This document shows positions 50,980 to 60,183 of a stretch of DNA of 64,000 nucleotides, piece after piece; within the stretch, counting starts at the first letter, position 1, and every line of letters starts with the position of its first letter. The position numbers and the translations under genes were made by a program. Origin of the DNA: an unidentified bacterial endosymbiont. GTDB taxonomy: Bacteria > Pseudomonadota > Gammaproteobacteria > Enterobacterales > Enterobacteriaceae. The notes beneath the pieces are model-generated. The model saw only the letters and a program-made list of their open reading frames with translations, had not been told where the DNA came from and made no database searches. Location: assembly GCF_918797525.1 (NCBI RefSeq), contig NZ_OU963893.1, positions 1,364,001 through 1,428,000 on the forward strand, read 5' to 3'.

Positions 50980-52524
50980 TCAGAGAAACGTCTCAACGGC
51001 TTCTCGCATTTTTTTGACATGCAGCCCGTAGACCACCTGAACGTTATTACCTTGTTTGATCATTCCTTTCGCGCCGGTCGCCTTGAGCCGCGGCTCGTCG
51101 ATAAGGGTGACGTCCTTCACCGTGACGCGTAAGCGGGTATAGCAATTATCTACCACCTCAATGTTTTCTCGCCCGCCGAGGCCCACGACGATGGACTCGC
51201 CCAGCGCGTCATTATTGCCCTTTGCCTGATACTCCTGTTTGCTGTAAAGACGTGTCTCCTGATCCTCGTCTTCGCGCCCCGGCGTCTTCATGTTGAAGCG
51301 CAAGATTAAGAAGCGGAACACCACATAGTAGAGCGCAAACATCATCAGCCCGACCAGGATGTACATTGGCCAGTTGGATTTTTCGGTGCCGAGCGGCAGG
51401 TTATAGAGAATGAAATCGATAATCCCGTTAGCGCCGATAGCGTGGACGCCAAACAGCGAGAACAGCATCATGCCGATGCCAGTCAGCACCGCATGCACCA
51501 CGAACAGCAGCGGCGCGACAAACAGGAAGGAGAACTCAATCGGTTCGGTTACGCCCACCAGCAGGGAGGTCAGCGCAGCCGGAATAAGAATGGCTTTAGC
51601 GATCGCTTTGCGCTCGGATTTGGCGGTTATGTACATCGCCAGCGCGGCGGCAGGCAGGCCAAACATCTTACTGATGCCGCGAGCGTCCCACACGACGGTA
51701 CTACTGAGTTGCTTCACCTGCGGGCAGGCCATTTCCGCGAAGTAGATATTGCGGGCGCCCTGATACGTCACCCCGCAAACCTCTTGCGTACCGCCAAGCT
51801 CGGTGTACAGGAAAGGCGTATACACCAGATGGTGCAGGCCGGACGGCACCAGAATCCGTTCCAGAAAACCATAAATTGCCACGCCAAACGGGCCAGAACC
51901 TTTGATAGCCATCGCCAGCGCGCTAATGCCGTGCTGGGCAAAGGGCCACAGCTCGCTCATGATAACGCCAAGCAGCATAGAGACCGGCAACATGACAATT
52001 GCCACAAAACAGTGGCCGGAATAAATTGCCATCGCGCCGTTAAACTGTACGCCTGAGTATTTGTTGTACAGGTATCCGGAGAGCGCGCCGGTCAGGATCC
52101 CGGCAAAGACGCCCATCTCAAGGACCTGTACGCCCAGTACCATGCTTTGCCCGGTCGCTTTCATCTGCTCTGCGGGCGCCAACTCGCCCTGCAACTGCAG
52201 GGTAACGTTCATGGCATTGATAAACACCACAAACGCCACCAGGCCAATCAAGGCGGCGTAACCTTTATCGCGCGTCGCAAGGCCAATTGGAATACCAACG
52301 GCAAACACCAGCGCCAGATTCACCAGCACCGATACGGCGGATTTGGCGATCAATTGGCCGATACTCTGGATCAGCGGGTGGCCGAGGAAGGGCAGATAGT
52401 CGGCCATGTTACCGTTACCCAGCACATTACCAAACGCAATAAACAGGCCGACAATGGGTAAGATAAGTACCGGTCCGTACAATGATTTTCCGAAATTTTG
52501 TAGGGTGTTGACGGCTCGTTTCAT
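50980..52524 (-). CDS. PTS EIICB, alpha-glucoside specific
   Basis: A 514-residue PTS permease of the glucose/alpha-glucoside type. The EIIC domain comes first (about 1-400) with about ten spans and the substrate motif GVTEPIEFSFLFVAPLLF. The EIIB domain follows, with phospho-site Cys461 in VDNCYTRLRVTV. No EIIA domain is attached; Crr-like EIIA(Glc) would be needed. GAGAGA precedes ATG 52524; an in-frame ATG at 52551 is less likely. Relatives include AglA, MalX and GlvCB. The adjacent GH4 enzyme supports an alpha-glucoside substrate. Confidence 0.87.
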   Translation of the reverse strand: MKRAVNTLQNFGKSLYGPVLILPIVGLFIAFGNVLGNGNMADYLPFLGHPLIQSIGQLIAKSAVSVLVNLALVFAVGIPIGLATRDKGYAALIGLVAFVVFINAMNVTLQLQGELAPAEQMKATGQSMVLGVQVLEMGVFAGILTGALSGYLYNKYSGVQFNGAMAIYSGHCFVAIVMLPVSMLLGVIMSELWPFAQHGISALAMAIKGSGPFGVAIYGFLERILVPSGLHHLVYTPFLYTELGGTQEVCGVTYQGARNIYFAEMACPQVKQLSSTVVWDARGISKMFGLPAAALAMYITAKSERKAIAKAILIPAALTSLLVGVTEPIEFSFLFVAPLLFVVHAVLTGIGMMLFSLFGVHAIGANGIIDFILYNLPLGTEKSNWPMYILVGLMMFALYYVVFRFLILRFNMKTPGREDEDQETRLYSKQEYQAKGNNDALGESIVVGLGGRENIEVVDNCYTRLRVTVKDVTLIDEPRLKATGAKGMIKQGNNVQVVYGLHVKKMREAVETFL

Positions 52525-52635
52525 GGCTATCTCTCTTATTGCACCGCGCATGCAGGGTGCGTCTCACGCTTAAAACTAGCAGGCTTTACGCGAGCTTATC
52601 CAGCTATCTTCTTGTTTTAAAAACAAATGACGGGA

Positions 52636-52653
52636 AAGGTAACATGTTACCTT
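52636..52653. promoter_or_regulatory. 18-bp perfect palindrome, candidate operator of the alpha-glucoside operon
   Basis: AAGGTAACATGTTACCTT is perfectly self-complementary. It lies in the 286-bp divergent gap, 112 bp before the EIICB start and 158 bp before yfhM. It is the strongest symmetric DNA element here and a good operator for the RpiR regulator encoded at the end of the operon. The binding protein is inferred. Confidence 0.6.
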
Positions 52654-52737
52654 CGGGTTTGTGATCGGCGTAGCATCGCAGGGTTGCCGCGCGGCATCGA
52701 GTTGCGAGCCGCGTTCCAAATCAGCAAATTGCGCTTT

Positions 52738-52765
52738 TTGAATTAATGAAACTTGCGGATAATAC
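52738..52765 (+). promoter_or_regulatory. Probable yfhM promoter
   Basis: TTGAAT (52738-52743), 16 bp, then TAATAC (52760-52765), about 45 bp before the yfhM start. A plausible sigma-70 promoter. Confidence 0.45.
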
Positions 52766-52810
52766 TTATTCGGATGACGACCAACAGGCTCAACGGGCCA
52801 GGGACACAGG

Positions 52811-55800
52811 ATGAAACCGTTTCGCTTAGCCGCGATCTCACTCGCGCTACTCACCACGTTTACGCTTGCCGGTTGTGATAACAGCAACGATAAACCCCAG
52901 GCTGCGGCTCCCGTGGTATCTGCAACTCCGGCTGCGGTAAAAACGCCGGAAAAACCCGATGCAGCAATGCTTGCGAAACTGGCCGCGCAGAGCCAGGGTA
53001 AAGCACTCACTCTGCTGGATGCCTCCGAAGTTCAGCTCGACGGCGCCGCTACGCTGGTGCTGACGTTTTCTGTTCCGCTCAATCCCGATCAGGATTTTGC
53101 CAAAACTGTGCACGTGGTGGATAAGCAAAGCGGCAAAGTGGACGGCGCGTGGGAACTCGCGCCGAACCTGAAAGAGCTACGTTTGCGTCACCTGGAGCCA
53201 AACCGTCATCTGGTCGTCACCGTTGAGCGCGACTTAACGGCCCTCAACAAAGCCACCTTCGGCATTGATTATGAAAAAGCCCTGACCACCCGGGATATCG
53301 AACCGACGGTCGGCTTTGCCAGCCGGGGTTCACTGCTGCCGGGGAATGTGGTGGAAGGCCTCCCGGTAATGGCGCTCAACGTTAATAACGTGGATGTCAA
53401 TTTCTACCGCGTGAAGCCTGAATCGCTGGCCTCTTTTGTGAGCCAGTGGGAATACCGCAGCGCCGTGAGCAACTGGGAATCCGACACGCTTCTGAAGATG
53501 GCCGAGCTGGTCTATACCGGCCGTTTTGACCTCAATCCGGCGCGTAACACGCGTGAAAAACTGTTACTGCCGCTGCGTGACATCAAACCGCTTCAGCAAT
53601 CCGGCGTCTATATCGCGGTGATGAACCCCGCCGGGCATTACAACTACAGTAATGCCGCCACGCTCTTTACCCTCAGTGATATCGGGCTGTCCGCTCACCG
53701 CTATCACAACCGGCTGGATATCTTCACCCAGAGCCTGGAAAACGGGGCGGCGCAGTCAGGCGTGACCGTTACCTTGTTGAACGACAAGGGCCAGACCCTG
53801 GCAGAGGCGAAAAGCGACGCTGACGGCCATGCGAAGCTTGAGACTGATAAAGAGGCCGCGCTGATCCTCGCCCGTAAAGACGGGCAGACCACGCTACTTG
53901 ACCTCAAGCTGCCGGCGCTCGACCTCGCAGAATTCGACATTGCAGGTAGCCCAGGCTACAACAAACAATTCTTTATGTTTGGTCCTCGCGACCTTTACCG
54001 CCCGGGCGAAACGGTTGTCCTGAACGGTTTACTGCGCGATAGCGACGGCAAACCGCTGCCCGCCCAGCCGGTAAAACTGGACGTGCTGCCCCCGGACGGG
54101 CAGGTGGCGCGTACCTTTATGGTGCAGCCGGAAAACGGTCTCTACCGCCTTAATTATCCGCTCGACAGCGGGGCGCAGACCGGGATGTGGCATATCCGCG
54201 CCAACACGGGTGACAACCTGCAACGGCTATGGGATTTCCATGTTGAAGACTTTATGCCGGAGCGTATGGCACTCAACCTGACCGGGCAAAAGACCCCGCT
54301 TTCGGTGCAGGATAACGTCGACTTTAACGTGGTGGGCTATTACCTGTATGGCGCGCCGGCTAACGGAAACGCTTTGCAGGGCCAGCTTTTCCTGCGTCCG
54401 CTGCGCGAAGCCGTTAGCGCGTTGCCGGGCTTCCAGTTTGGCGATATCGCCGAGGAAAATCTTAGCCGCAGTCTGGACGAAGTCCAGCTAACGCTGGATG
54501 AGCACGGGCGCGGTCAGGTCTCCACCGAAAGCCAGTGGAAAGAGGTCCATTCACCTCTGCATCTAATCCTACAGGCCAGCCTGCTGGAGTCGGGCGGTCG
54601 GCCGGTGACGCGTCGCGTTGAGCAGGCTATCTGGCCTGCGACCGCACTGCCCGGTATTCGTCCTCAGTTTGCCAGCAAGGCGGTGTATGACTACCGCACC
54701 GATACTACCGTCAACCAGCCGATTGTTGATGAAAACGCTAACGCCAGTTTTGATATCGTTTATGCCGACGCCACTGGCGCCAAAAAAGCGGTGACTGGAC
54801 TGCAGGTTCGCCTGGTCCGCGAGCGCCGGGACTATTACTGGAACTGGTCTGAAAGCGATGGCTGGGAGTCGCAGTTTGATCAAAAAGACCTGGTGGAAGG
54901 CGAGCAGGCGCTGAATCTCAAAGCCGATGAAACCGGCAAGGTGACTTTCCCGGTAGAGTGGGGGTCTTATCGCCTGGAAGTCAAAGCGCCTGACGACACT
55001 GTCAGCAGCGTTCGCTTCTGGGCGGGCTATAGCTGGCAGGATAACAGCGACGGTACCGGCGCTGCTCGCCCTGACCGGGTAACGCTGAAAATCGACAAAC
55101 CGGCCTACGCGCCGGGTGACACTATCCAACTGCATATTGCCGCCCCGGCAGCGGGTAAAGGCTATGCGATGATTGAAACCAGCGAAGGGCCGCTGTGGTG
55201 GAAAGAGATTGACGTCCCCGCAAACGGACTGGATCTCGCTATTCCGGTGGACAAAGCCTGGAGACGCCACGATCTCTATCTCAGCACGCTGGTGGTGCGC
55301 CCTGGCGATAAATCCAAATCGGCCACCCCAAAACGCGCGGTTGGGCTGCTGCATCTGCCGATGGGCGACGAAAATCGCCGCCTGAATATCGCCCTTGAAA
55401 ATGTGCCGAAAATGCGTCCGAACCAGACCTTGTCGGTGAAGGTTAAAGCCAGCGTCAAAGAGGGCGCGGTACCGCAAAAAGTCAACGTGCTGGTGTCGGC
55501 AGTGGACAGCGGCGTACTGAATATTACCGACTACGTCACGCCGGATCCCTGGCAGGCGTTCTTCGGCCAGAAGCGCTATGGCGCGGATATCTATGATATC
55601 TACGGCCAGGTGATTGAAGGACAGGGGCGGATGGCCGCGCTACGCTTTGGTGGTGACGGAGATGAACTCAAGCGCGGCGGTAAGCCTCCGGTGAATCACG
55701 TCACGATTATTGCCCAGCAGGCGCAGCCCGTTGAGCTTGATGCCAATGGTGAAGGCGCCATTACGCTCCCCATTGGCGATTTTAACGGCGAACTGCGTCT

Positions 55801-57766
55801 GATGGCGCAGGCCTGGACGGAAGAAGATTTCGGCAGCAGTGAGAGCAAGGTGACTGTCGCCGCGCCGGTCATTGCCGGGCTTAACACGCCACGCTTCATG
55901 GCAAGCGATGACACCTCGCGGTTGACGCTGGATCTCACCAACCTGACCGATCAGCCGCAGACGTTGAATGTTGCGCTCACGGCGACTGGCAAATTGTCCC
56001 TGGAAGGCGCCCAGCCGCAGCCCGTTGAGCTACCGCCGGGAGCACGCAGCACGATGTTTATTCCGGTGCGTGCGCTCCAGGGCTACGGCGACGGTGAAAT
56101 CAGCGCTCAGGTTACGGGTCTTCAATTGCCAGGCGAGACCTTCGCCCCGCTGCAGAAGCACTGGAAAATTGGCGTGCGTCCCGCGTTCCCGGCTCAAACG
56201 GTGAACACAGGCGCCATGCTGAACCCGGGCGAGTCCTGGAGTGCGCCGGCACAGCAAATCAACGGCTTCTCGTCGGCCACGTTGCAGGGACAACTGTTGC
56301 TCAGTGGTAAGCCGCCGCTGAATCTGGCGCGCTATATTCGTGAGCTGCAGGCTTATCCTTATGGTTGTCTGGAACAAACCACCAGCGGCTTGTTCCCGTC
56401 ACTGTATACCAACGCCGCGCAGCTTTCAGCGCTGGGCATTAAAGGTGATGCGGATGACAAACGTCGCGCGGCGATTGACGTCGGCATCTCCCGCCTCCTG
56501 CAAATGCAGCGTGACGACGGAGGCTTTGCTCTGTGGGATAAAAACGGCCCGGAAGAGTACTGGCTGACAGCCTACGTTACAGACTTCCTGGTGCGCGCGG
56601 GCGAGCAGGGCTATAGCGTGCCGGCCGAGGCGGTAAATAACGCCAATAGCCGCCTGCTGCGTTACCTGCAGGATCCCGGCATGATGTCTATCCGCTACAG
56701 CGACGACACCCAGGCGAGTAAATTCGCGGTGCAGGCCTACGCTTCGCTGGTGCTGTCGCGCCAGCAGAAAGCGCCGCTCGGCGCACTGCGTGAAATCTGG
56801 GATCGCCACGATCAAGCGGCTTCGGGTCTGCCGCTGATGCAATTAGGTATGGCGCTTAAGTTAATGGGCGATGCCCCGCGCAGCCAGCAGGCACTGGATT
56901 TAGCGCTCAGGACACCGCGTGATGACAGCAAAAACTGGATGGCGGATTACGGCAGTGCGCTTCGCGACAATGCCCTTATGCTCTCTTTGCTGGAAGAGTA
57001 CCGGCTTCTGCCGGATGCGCAAACCAGGCTGCTGAACGCTTTGTCTGAACAGGCGTTTAGCCAGCGCTGGCTTTCAACCCAGGAAAGCAACGCGCTGTTC
57101 CTGGCAGGGCATTCACAACAAACCCTGAGCGGAGCATGGCAGGCGCAAACCTCCTTATCTGATACCGCATTAAGCGGCGATAAAGCACAGGTACAAAATG
57201 TTAACGGCGACCAGCTTACTGCGCTGCAGGTGACCAACACCGGCACTGCGCCGCTTTGGGTACGCCTTGATAGCACCAGTTACCCGGAATATGCGCCACA
57301 GCCATCGTCAAACGTGCTGCAGGTTGAACGCCACATTCTGGCAACCGACGGCAGCAGTAAATCACTCTCTTCGCTCAAGAGCGGCGAGCTGGTGCTGGTA
57401 TGGCTGGAAGTCAACGCCAGCCAGAACGTGCCGGATGCGCTGGTGGTGGATCTGCTCCCGGCGGGGCTGGAGCTGGAAAACCAGAATCTGGCAACCAGCA
57501 GCGCCAGCCTGCAGGACAGCGGCAGCGAAGTGCAGAATCTGCTAATCCAGATGCAGCAGGCGGACATCCAGCATATGGAATTCCGCGATGACCGCTTTGT
57601 CGCGGCGGTACCGGTCAACGAAGGGCAACCGGTCACGCTGGTCTATCTGGCGCGCGCCGTCACGCCGGGAACCTACCAGGTCCCGGTTCCGATGGTGGAA
57701 TCGATGTATGTGCCGCAGTGGCGGGCAACGGGGGCGGCCAGTGGCCCGCTGATTGTTGTTCCATAA
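52811..57766 (+). CDS. yfhM: yfhM, bacterial alpha-2-macroglobulin lipoprotein
   Basis: YfhM traps proteases in the periplasm by a thioester bait mechanism, paired with the peptidoglycan synthase PbpC. The 1651-residue protein has a lipobox LAGC with lipid Cys22 and Asp at +2, the inner membrane retention signal. A series of MG domains follows, including a bait region, then the thioester motif YGCLEQTTS with Cys1186, and the complement-like domain and C-terminal receptor-like domain. Length and motif match E. coli (1653). A promoter with -10 TAATAC lies upstream. pbpC starts one base after its stop. Confidence 0.96.
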   Translation: MKPFRLAAISLALLTTFTLAGCDNSNDKPQAAAPVVSATPAAVKTPEKPDAAMLAKLAAQSQGKALTLLDASEVQLDGAATLVLTFSVPLNPDQDFAKTVHVVDKQSGKVDGAWELAPNLKELRLRHLEPNRHLVVTVERDLTALNKATFGIDYEKALTTRDIEPTVGFASRGSLLPGNVVEGLPVMALNVNNVDVNFYRVKPESLASFVSQWEYRSAVSNWESDTLLKMAELVYTGRFDLNPARNTREKLLLPLRDIKPLQQSGVYIAVMNPAGHYNYSNAATLFTLSDIGLSAHRYHNRLDIFTQSLENGAAQSGVTVTLLNDKGQTLAEAKSDADGHAKLETDKEAALILARKDGQTTLLDLKLPALDLAEFDIAGSPGYNKQFFMFGPRDLYRPGETVVLNGLLRDSDGKPLPAQPVKLDVLPPDGQVARTFMVQPENGLYRLNYPLDSGAQTGMWHIRANTGDNLQRLWDFHVEDFMPERMALNLTGQKTPLSVQDNVDFNVVGYYLYGAPANGNALQGQLFLRPLREAVSALPGFQFGDIAEENLSRSLDEVQLTLDEHGRGQVSTESQWKEVHSPLHLILQASLLESGGRPVTRRVEQAIWPATALPGIRPQFASKAVYDYRTDTTVNQPIVDENANASFDIVYADATGAKKAVTGLQVRLVRERRDYYWNWSESDGWESQFDQKDLVEGEQALNLKADETGKVTFPVEWGSYRLEVKAPDDTVSSVRFWAGYSWQDNSDGTGAARPDRVTLKIDKPAYAPGDTIQLHIAAPAAGKGYAMIETSEGPLWWKEIDVPANGLDLAIPVDKAWRRHDLYLSTLVVRPGDKSKSATPKRAVGLLHLPMGDENRRLNIALENVPKMRPNQTLSVKVKASVKEGAVPQKVNVLVSAVDSGVLNITDYVTPDPWQAFFGQKRYGADIYDIYGQVIEGQGRMAALRFGGDGDELKRGGKPPVNHVTIIAQQAQPVELDANGEGAITLPIGDFNGELRLMAQAWTEEDFGSSESKVTVAAPVIAGLNTPRFMASDDTSRLTLDLTNLTDQPQTLNVALTATGKLSLEGAQPQPVELPPGARSTMFIPVRALQGYGDGEISAQVTGLQLPGETFAPLQKHWKIGVRPAFPAQTVNTGAMLNPGESWSAPAQQINGFSSATLQGQLLLSGKPPLNLARYIRELQAYPYGCLEQTTSGLFPSLYTNAAQLSALGIKGDADDKRRAAIDVGISRLLQMQRDDGGFALWDKNGPEEYWLTAYVTDFLVRAGEQGYSVPAEAVNNANSRLLRYLQDPGMMSIRYSDDTQASKFAVQAYASLVLSRQQKAPLGALREIWDRHDQAASGLPLMQLGMALKLMGDAPRSQQALDLALRTPRDDSKNWMADYGSALRDNALMLSLLEEYRLLPDAQTRLLNALSEQAFSQRWLSTQESNALFLAGHSQQTLSGAWQAQTSLSDTALSGDKAQVQNVNGDQLTALQVTNTGTAPLWVRLDSTSYPEYAPQPSSNVLQVERHILATDGSSKSLSSLKSGELVLVWLEVNASQNVPDALVVDLLPAGLELENQNLATSSASLQDSGSEVQNLLIQMQQADIQHMEFRDDRFVAAVPVNEGQPVTLVYLARAVTPGTYQVPVPMVESMYVPQWRATGAASGPLIVVP

Positions 57767-57767
57767 C

Positions 57768-60095
57768 ATGCAAAAGGCGCGTCTGATACGCTCTCGCTGG
57801 CTGTGGCTGGCGGGAGCGCTTCTCGTTTTATCAGGGCTAATGATCGCCGCTGACCGTCTGTGGCCGCTTCCTCTCAAAGAGGTTAACCCCGCCAGAGTGG
57901 TGGTGGATGAGCGGGGCGCTCCGCTGTGGCGTTTTGCCGACAGTGAAGGCATATGGCGTTATCCGGTGACCATTGAAGAGGTTTCGCCGCGCTATCTTGC
58001 GGCGCTTATCCAGTATGAAGATCGCTGGTTCTGGGAGCATCCCGGCGTGAATCCGTTCTCTGTGCTGCGCGCCGCCTGGCAGGATCTCCGTTCCGGGAAG
58101 GTGGTGTCCGGCGGCAGTACGCTCACCATGCAGGTGGCGCGCCTGCTGGATCCGCATCCGCGTACTGTCGGCGGTAAAATTCGTCAACTCTGGCGCGCTA
58201 TCCAGCTGGAGTGGCACCTCTCTAAGCGCGATATTCTTACGCTCTATCTCAACCGTGCGCCGTTTGGCGGCACGCTGCAGGGAATCGGCGCGGCAAGCTG
58301 GACCTACCTGGGAAAACCCCCTTCGCAGTTGAGCTATTCAGAAGCGGCGCTGCTGGCGGTCCTCCCGCAGGCCCCAAGCCGTTTACGTCCCGACCGCTGG
58401 CCGGAACGGGCGCAGGCGGCGCGCAACAAAGTGCTCGACCGCATGGTGACCCATGGCGTCTGGTCCGCCAGCCTGGTTAAAGCGTCCCGTGAAGAACCGG
58501 TATGGCTGGCGCCCCGGCAAATGCCGCAGCTGGCGCCGCTTTTTTCACGCATGATGCTCAATAAAAGCCGCCACACCAAAATTGTCACCACGCTCGATGC
58601 CGCCCTGCAGCGACAGCTTGAAGAGCTGGCCATGAACTGGAAATCGCGCCTGCCGGCACGCAGTTCGCTGGCGATGATCGTCGTGGATCACACGGACATG
58701 AAAGTGCGCGGCTGGGTAGGATCGGTGGATATCAACGATGAGACTCGCTTTAGCCATGTGGATATGGTGAATGCGATCCGATCGCCGGGATCGGTGCTGA
58801 AACCCTTTATCTATGGCATGGCGCTGGACGAAGGGCTGATCCATCCCGCCTCATTACTGCAGGATGTGCCGCGAAAAACCGGCGATTATCGCCCAGGGAA
58901 CTTCGACAGCGGATTTCACGGGCCGGTGAGCATGAGTGACGCTCTGGTGCGTTCCCTCAATCTGCCAGCCATTCAGGTGCTGGAAGCCTACGGACCTAAA
59001 CGTTTTGCGGGCTTGCTGAGTAACGCAGGGCTACCGCTTTTCCTGCCCACGGGAGCTCAGCCTAATCTGTCGTTGATTCTGGGCGGGGCCGGGGCGCGAC
59101 TGGCGGACATTACCGCCGCATACAGCGCTTTTGCCCGCCACGGTAAAGCGGCGCGACTGCGCTTCCAGCCGGACGACCCGCTGATTGAACGCCCGTTGTT
59201 GTCACAAGGCTCTGCCTGGATCATTCGCCGTATTCTGGCCGGTGAAGCCCAGCCGCTGCCGGACGGCGCACTGCCGCAGATTGCGCCGCTGGCCTGGAAA
59301 ACAGGGACCAGCTACGGCTACCGCGATGCCTGGGCAATTGGGGTAAACGCGCGCTATGTGATTGGCATCTGGACCGGAAGGCCGGATGGTACGCCCGTCG
59401 CCGGCCAGTTTGGTTTTGCGAGTGCCGTACCGCTGTTAAACCAGGTGAATAATCTGCTGCAGTCGCGCTCACCGGTAGATGAAGCTCGTCTGCCGCGCGA
59501 CCCACGCCCGCAAAGCGTAGGGCGGGGAGTGATTTGCTGGCCGGGCGGCCAGTCTCTGCCGCAAGGGAGTAATAACTGTCGCCGTCGTTTGTCGACATGG
59601 CTGCTGGATGGCAGTGAACCTCCTACCCTGTTGTTGCCCGGGCAGGAAGGTATCCGCGGGATCCGTTTCCCCGTCTGGGTTGATAAAATGGGCAAACGCG
59701 TCGCCGCAGACTGCCCGAACGCCACTGAAAATGTGTTGGACGTCTGGCCGCTGCCGCTTGAACCCTGGCTTCCCCCAGCGGAAAAAAGGGCCGCCCGACT
59801 GCCTGCATCCTCCCGGGAATGTCCGCCGCTGGATAACAGCACTGGGGCCCCGCTGATGATTTCAGGTATAAGAGATGGGGCGATTATCAAACGTCTTCCG
59901 GGCGAGGCGAATATCACGCTTTCTCTGACCACCAGTGGAGGGGAAGGGCAACGATGGTGGTTTTTAAATGGCGAGCCATCAGAAAGCCGAAGCCCGAATT
60001 ACTCACTGAAATTATATTCACCGGGCAAATATCAAGTGCTGGTGATGGATGAAGCGGGTCAAATGGCGACGGCGAATTTCGAATTAGGTCGGTAA
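57768..60095 (+). CDS. pbpC: pbpC, penicillin-binding protein 1C
   Basis: PbpC is an inner membrane peptidoglycan glycosyltransferase with a transpeptidase domain. The 775-residue protein has an N-terminal membrane anchor (about 11-28), the GT51 motifs YEDRWFWEHPGVNP, GGSTLTMQVARLL and LSKRDILTLYLNRAPFG, then the penicillin-binding domain with the active Ser in RSPGSVLKPFIYG and KTGTSYGYRDAW, and a C-terminal BiPBP domain. ATG 57768 follows the yfhM stop by one base without its own strong ribosome-binding site, so translation is likely coupled. E. coli is 770 residues. Confidence 0.96.
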   Translation: MQKARLIRSRWLWLAGALLVLSGLMIAADRLWPLPLKEVNPARVVVDERGAPLWRFADSEGIWRYPVTIEEVSPRYLAALIQYEDRWFWEHPGVNPFSVLRAAWQDLRSGKVVSGGSTLTMQVARLLDPHPRTVGGKIRQLWRAIQLEWHLSKRDILTLYLNRAPFGGTLQGIGAASWTYLGKPPSQLSYSEAALLAVLPQAPSRLRPDRWPERAQAARNKVLDRMVTHGVWSASLVKASREEPVWLAPRQMPQLAPLFSRMMLNKSRHTKIVTTLDAALQRQLEELAMNWKSRLPARSSLAMIVVDHTDMKVRGWVGSVDINDETRFSHVDMVNAIRSPGSVLKPFIYGMALDEGLIHPASLLQDVPRKTGDYRPGNFDSGFHGPVSMSDALVRSLNLPAIQVLEAYGPKRFAGLLSNAGLPLFLPTGAQPNLSLILGGAGARLADITAAYSAFARHGKAARLRFQPDDPLIERPLLSQGSAWIIRRILAGEAQPLPDGALPQIAPLAWKTGTSYGYRDAWAIGVNARYVIGIWTGRPDGTPVAGQFGFASAVPLLNQVNNLLQSRSPVDEARLPRDPRPQSVGRGVICWPGGQSLPQGSNNCRRRLSTWLLDGSEPPTLLLPGQEGIRGIRFPVWVDKMGKRVAADCPNATENVLDVWPLPLEPWLPPAEKRAARLPASSRECPPLDNSTGAPLMISGIRDGAIIKRLPGEANITLSLTTSGGEGQRWWFLNGEPSESRSPNYSLKLYSPGKYQVLVMDEAGQMATANFELGR

Positions 60096-60117
60096 GGCCT
60101 ACTCCCAACGAGTTAGC

Positions 60118-60131
60118 TTGATAATTATCAA
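60118..60131. promoter_or_regulatory. Perfect FNR box upstream of dmsA
   Basis: TTGAT-AATT-ATCAA exactly fits the FNR consensus, 53 bp before the dmsA start. A centre at 60124.5 and activation from -41.5 would place the start near 60166. Anaerobic induction of the operon is strongly suggested. Confidence 0.85.
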
Positions 60132-60183
60132 TGTTCCTTGCGGCAAAAGCACGAGAATGCGCTTTTTATTTAAGGAACGAGCA

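Noticed and set aside
52612..52626. Near-palindrome TTGTTTTAAAAACAA upstream of EIICB
   Set aside because: It is AT-rich with an asymmetric centre and no regulator family to tie it to; likely part of promoter AT content.
54569..55477. 302-codon minus-strand frame inside yfhM
   Set aside because: Antisense shadow in a high-G+C gene; no start signal or domain.
60118..60183. Extended N terminus for the dmsA-like gene
   Set aside because: The added codons cover the FNR box and the promoter region. AAGGA before ATG 60184 and the Tat motif position support the shorter form.
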